Origin: Clostridia bacterium
GTDB lineage: Bacteria > Bacillota_A > Clostridia > Peptostreptococcales > JAAYPU01
Length of the DNA: 5,267 nucleotides
Assembly: GCA_022360735.1 (NCBI GenBank)
Contig: JAKSCF010000451.1
Location: 1 to 5,267, forward strand
Reading direction: 5' to 3'
Part shown: positions 4,636 to 5,267 of the stretch, in pieces
Numbering within the stretch: position 1 is the first letter of the stretch
Layout: every line of letters begins with the position of its first letter
Made by a program: the position numbers and the translations under genes
The notes under the pieces: generated by a model
What the model was told of the DNA's origin: nothing
Seen by the model: the letters and a program-made list of their open reading frames with translations, nothing else
The model's database searches: none

Positions 4636-5267
4636 CTAGATAACCCCTTCTCGTTGCAAATGCTCCAACTTTATAGAATCAATATCAAAGGTACCATAAA
4701 TTTCAGCGTTATGTTCTCCTAAGTCTGGTGCTGTGCGCAGAGCTTCTTCCGCTTCACCAACAAATTTTATTGGTTTACCCGGCATCTCTAGCTTGCCGAT
4801 GTTAACATCCTCCACTGTGACGATCATGTTTCTCTCGTGCAATTGCGGTTCTTGTAGAGCCTCTTCCGTTGTGCTGCACATGGTACCTGGGATGAGCGCT
4901 TTATCGCATATATCCGCAATTTCCTGCATGGTATACTGTGAAAACAATTCTTCTATCTTGATCCTGAGATCTCCAAAATAATTCAGGCCCCTTACTAAGT
5001 TGGAACAATATTTTTCTGATGTCGTCCACTCCAAACGGTCAAATACATCACAAAATTTTGCCCATTGATCGTCTGACGAAATGCCCATAGCAACATATCC
5101 ATTCTTGCATTTCAGGATATCATAAGGATTTATTAAAGGGTGTGCATTTCCCGTACGCATAGGGTCTTTTTGATCCGCACCATACGTAATGACTTTATCT
5201 TCAGTTATACCAACTGCAGAACCGCAGAGAGATGTTTCCACTATCTGACCTTCTCCTGTGCTTTTGG
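4636..5267 (-). CDS. Class III (CaiB/BaiF family) CoA-transferase, C-terminal half (cut by window edge)
   Basis: The frame stays open to the right edge, giving 209 complete codons, and ends at TAG (4636-4638). The first visible residues, KSTGEGQIVETSL, are the family's TGxGQxVDVSL motif, which normally lies near residue 190-200, so roughly the first half including the catalytic Asp is outside. A GTG at 5239-5241 sits inside this motif and is not the true start. Further family marks are PYDILKCKNGYVAMG, followed by an SSDDQW segment, then EEALQEPQLHERNM, GKLEMPGKPIKF and APDLGEHNAEI; the GEH motif is intact here, unlike in the neighbouring paralogue. The two paralogues are clearly diverged, so this is not a recent duplication. 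It is the most upstream visible gene of the - strand set and lies 43 bases from the next one. It probably forms a pair with it, either as a heteromer or as separate enzymes for entry and product recycling. Confidence 0.92.
   Translation of the reverse strand, partial: KSTGEGQIVETSLCGSAVGITEDKVITYGADQKDPMRTGNAHPLINPYDILKCKNGYVAMGISSDDQWAKFCDVFDRLEWTTSEKYCSNLVRGLNYFGDLRIKIEELFSQYTMQEIADICDKALIPGTMCSTTEEALQEPQLHERNMIVTVEDVNIGKLEMPGKPIKFVGEAEEALRTAPDLGEHNAEIYGTFDIDSIKLEHLQREGVI

Noticed and set aside
5239..5241. GTG as the start of a 201-residue protein
   Set aside because: The frame continues upstream to the window edge and the codon lies inside the TGxGQxVDVSL-type motif of a class III CoA-transferase, so the gene is truncated by the window rather than starting here.

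Overview
The window looks like chromosomal DNA of a low-to-moderate GC anaerobic Firmicute, probably a clostridial lineage. This rests on AGGAG/AAAGGA-type ribosome binding sites, AT-rich gaps, a clostridial-type 2[4Fe-4S] ferredoxin and CoA-transfer genes typical of anaerobic acid metabolism. No rRNA, tRNA, CRISPR array or transposase gene is visible.

Left part, + strand (1-742): the 3' end of a gene that enters from outside the window and encodes a very hydrophilic polyampholyte tail of Lys-rich then Asp/Glu/Lys-rich sequence. It is followed by a small 81-residue orphan protein with a good ribosome binding site. This part ends in an 80-bp convergent gap (743-822) with a strong imperfect palindrome (758-791).

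Right part, - strand (823-5267): five genes in one direction. In transcription order they are a class III (CaiB/BaiF) CoA-transferase cut by the right edge, a complete 400-residue class III CoA-transferase with the catalytic Asp169, a small 2[4Fe-4S] ferredoxin, a 4-hydroxybenzoyl-CoA-thioesterase-family (hot-dog) thioesterase translationally coupled to the ferredoxin, and, after a 225-bp gap with its own regulatory-looking sequence, a 531-residue BCCT-family transporter closest in pattern to the carnitine/gamma-butyrobetaine exchanger CaiT.

The likely logic is a small catabolic module. An acid is imported, possibly in exchange for an end product. It is activated to its CoA thioester by CoA-transferases, a redox step could use the ferredoxin, and the thioesterase releases CoA. 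The substrate is unknown. The strongest unusual signal is that the transporter keeps the CaiT fold signatures but has lost most of the tryptophan box that binds quaternary ammonium groups (Gln, Phe, Tyr in place of Trp). The module therefore may not handle carnitine or betaine despite the name such a gene would be given automatically.
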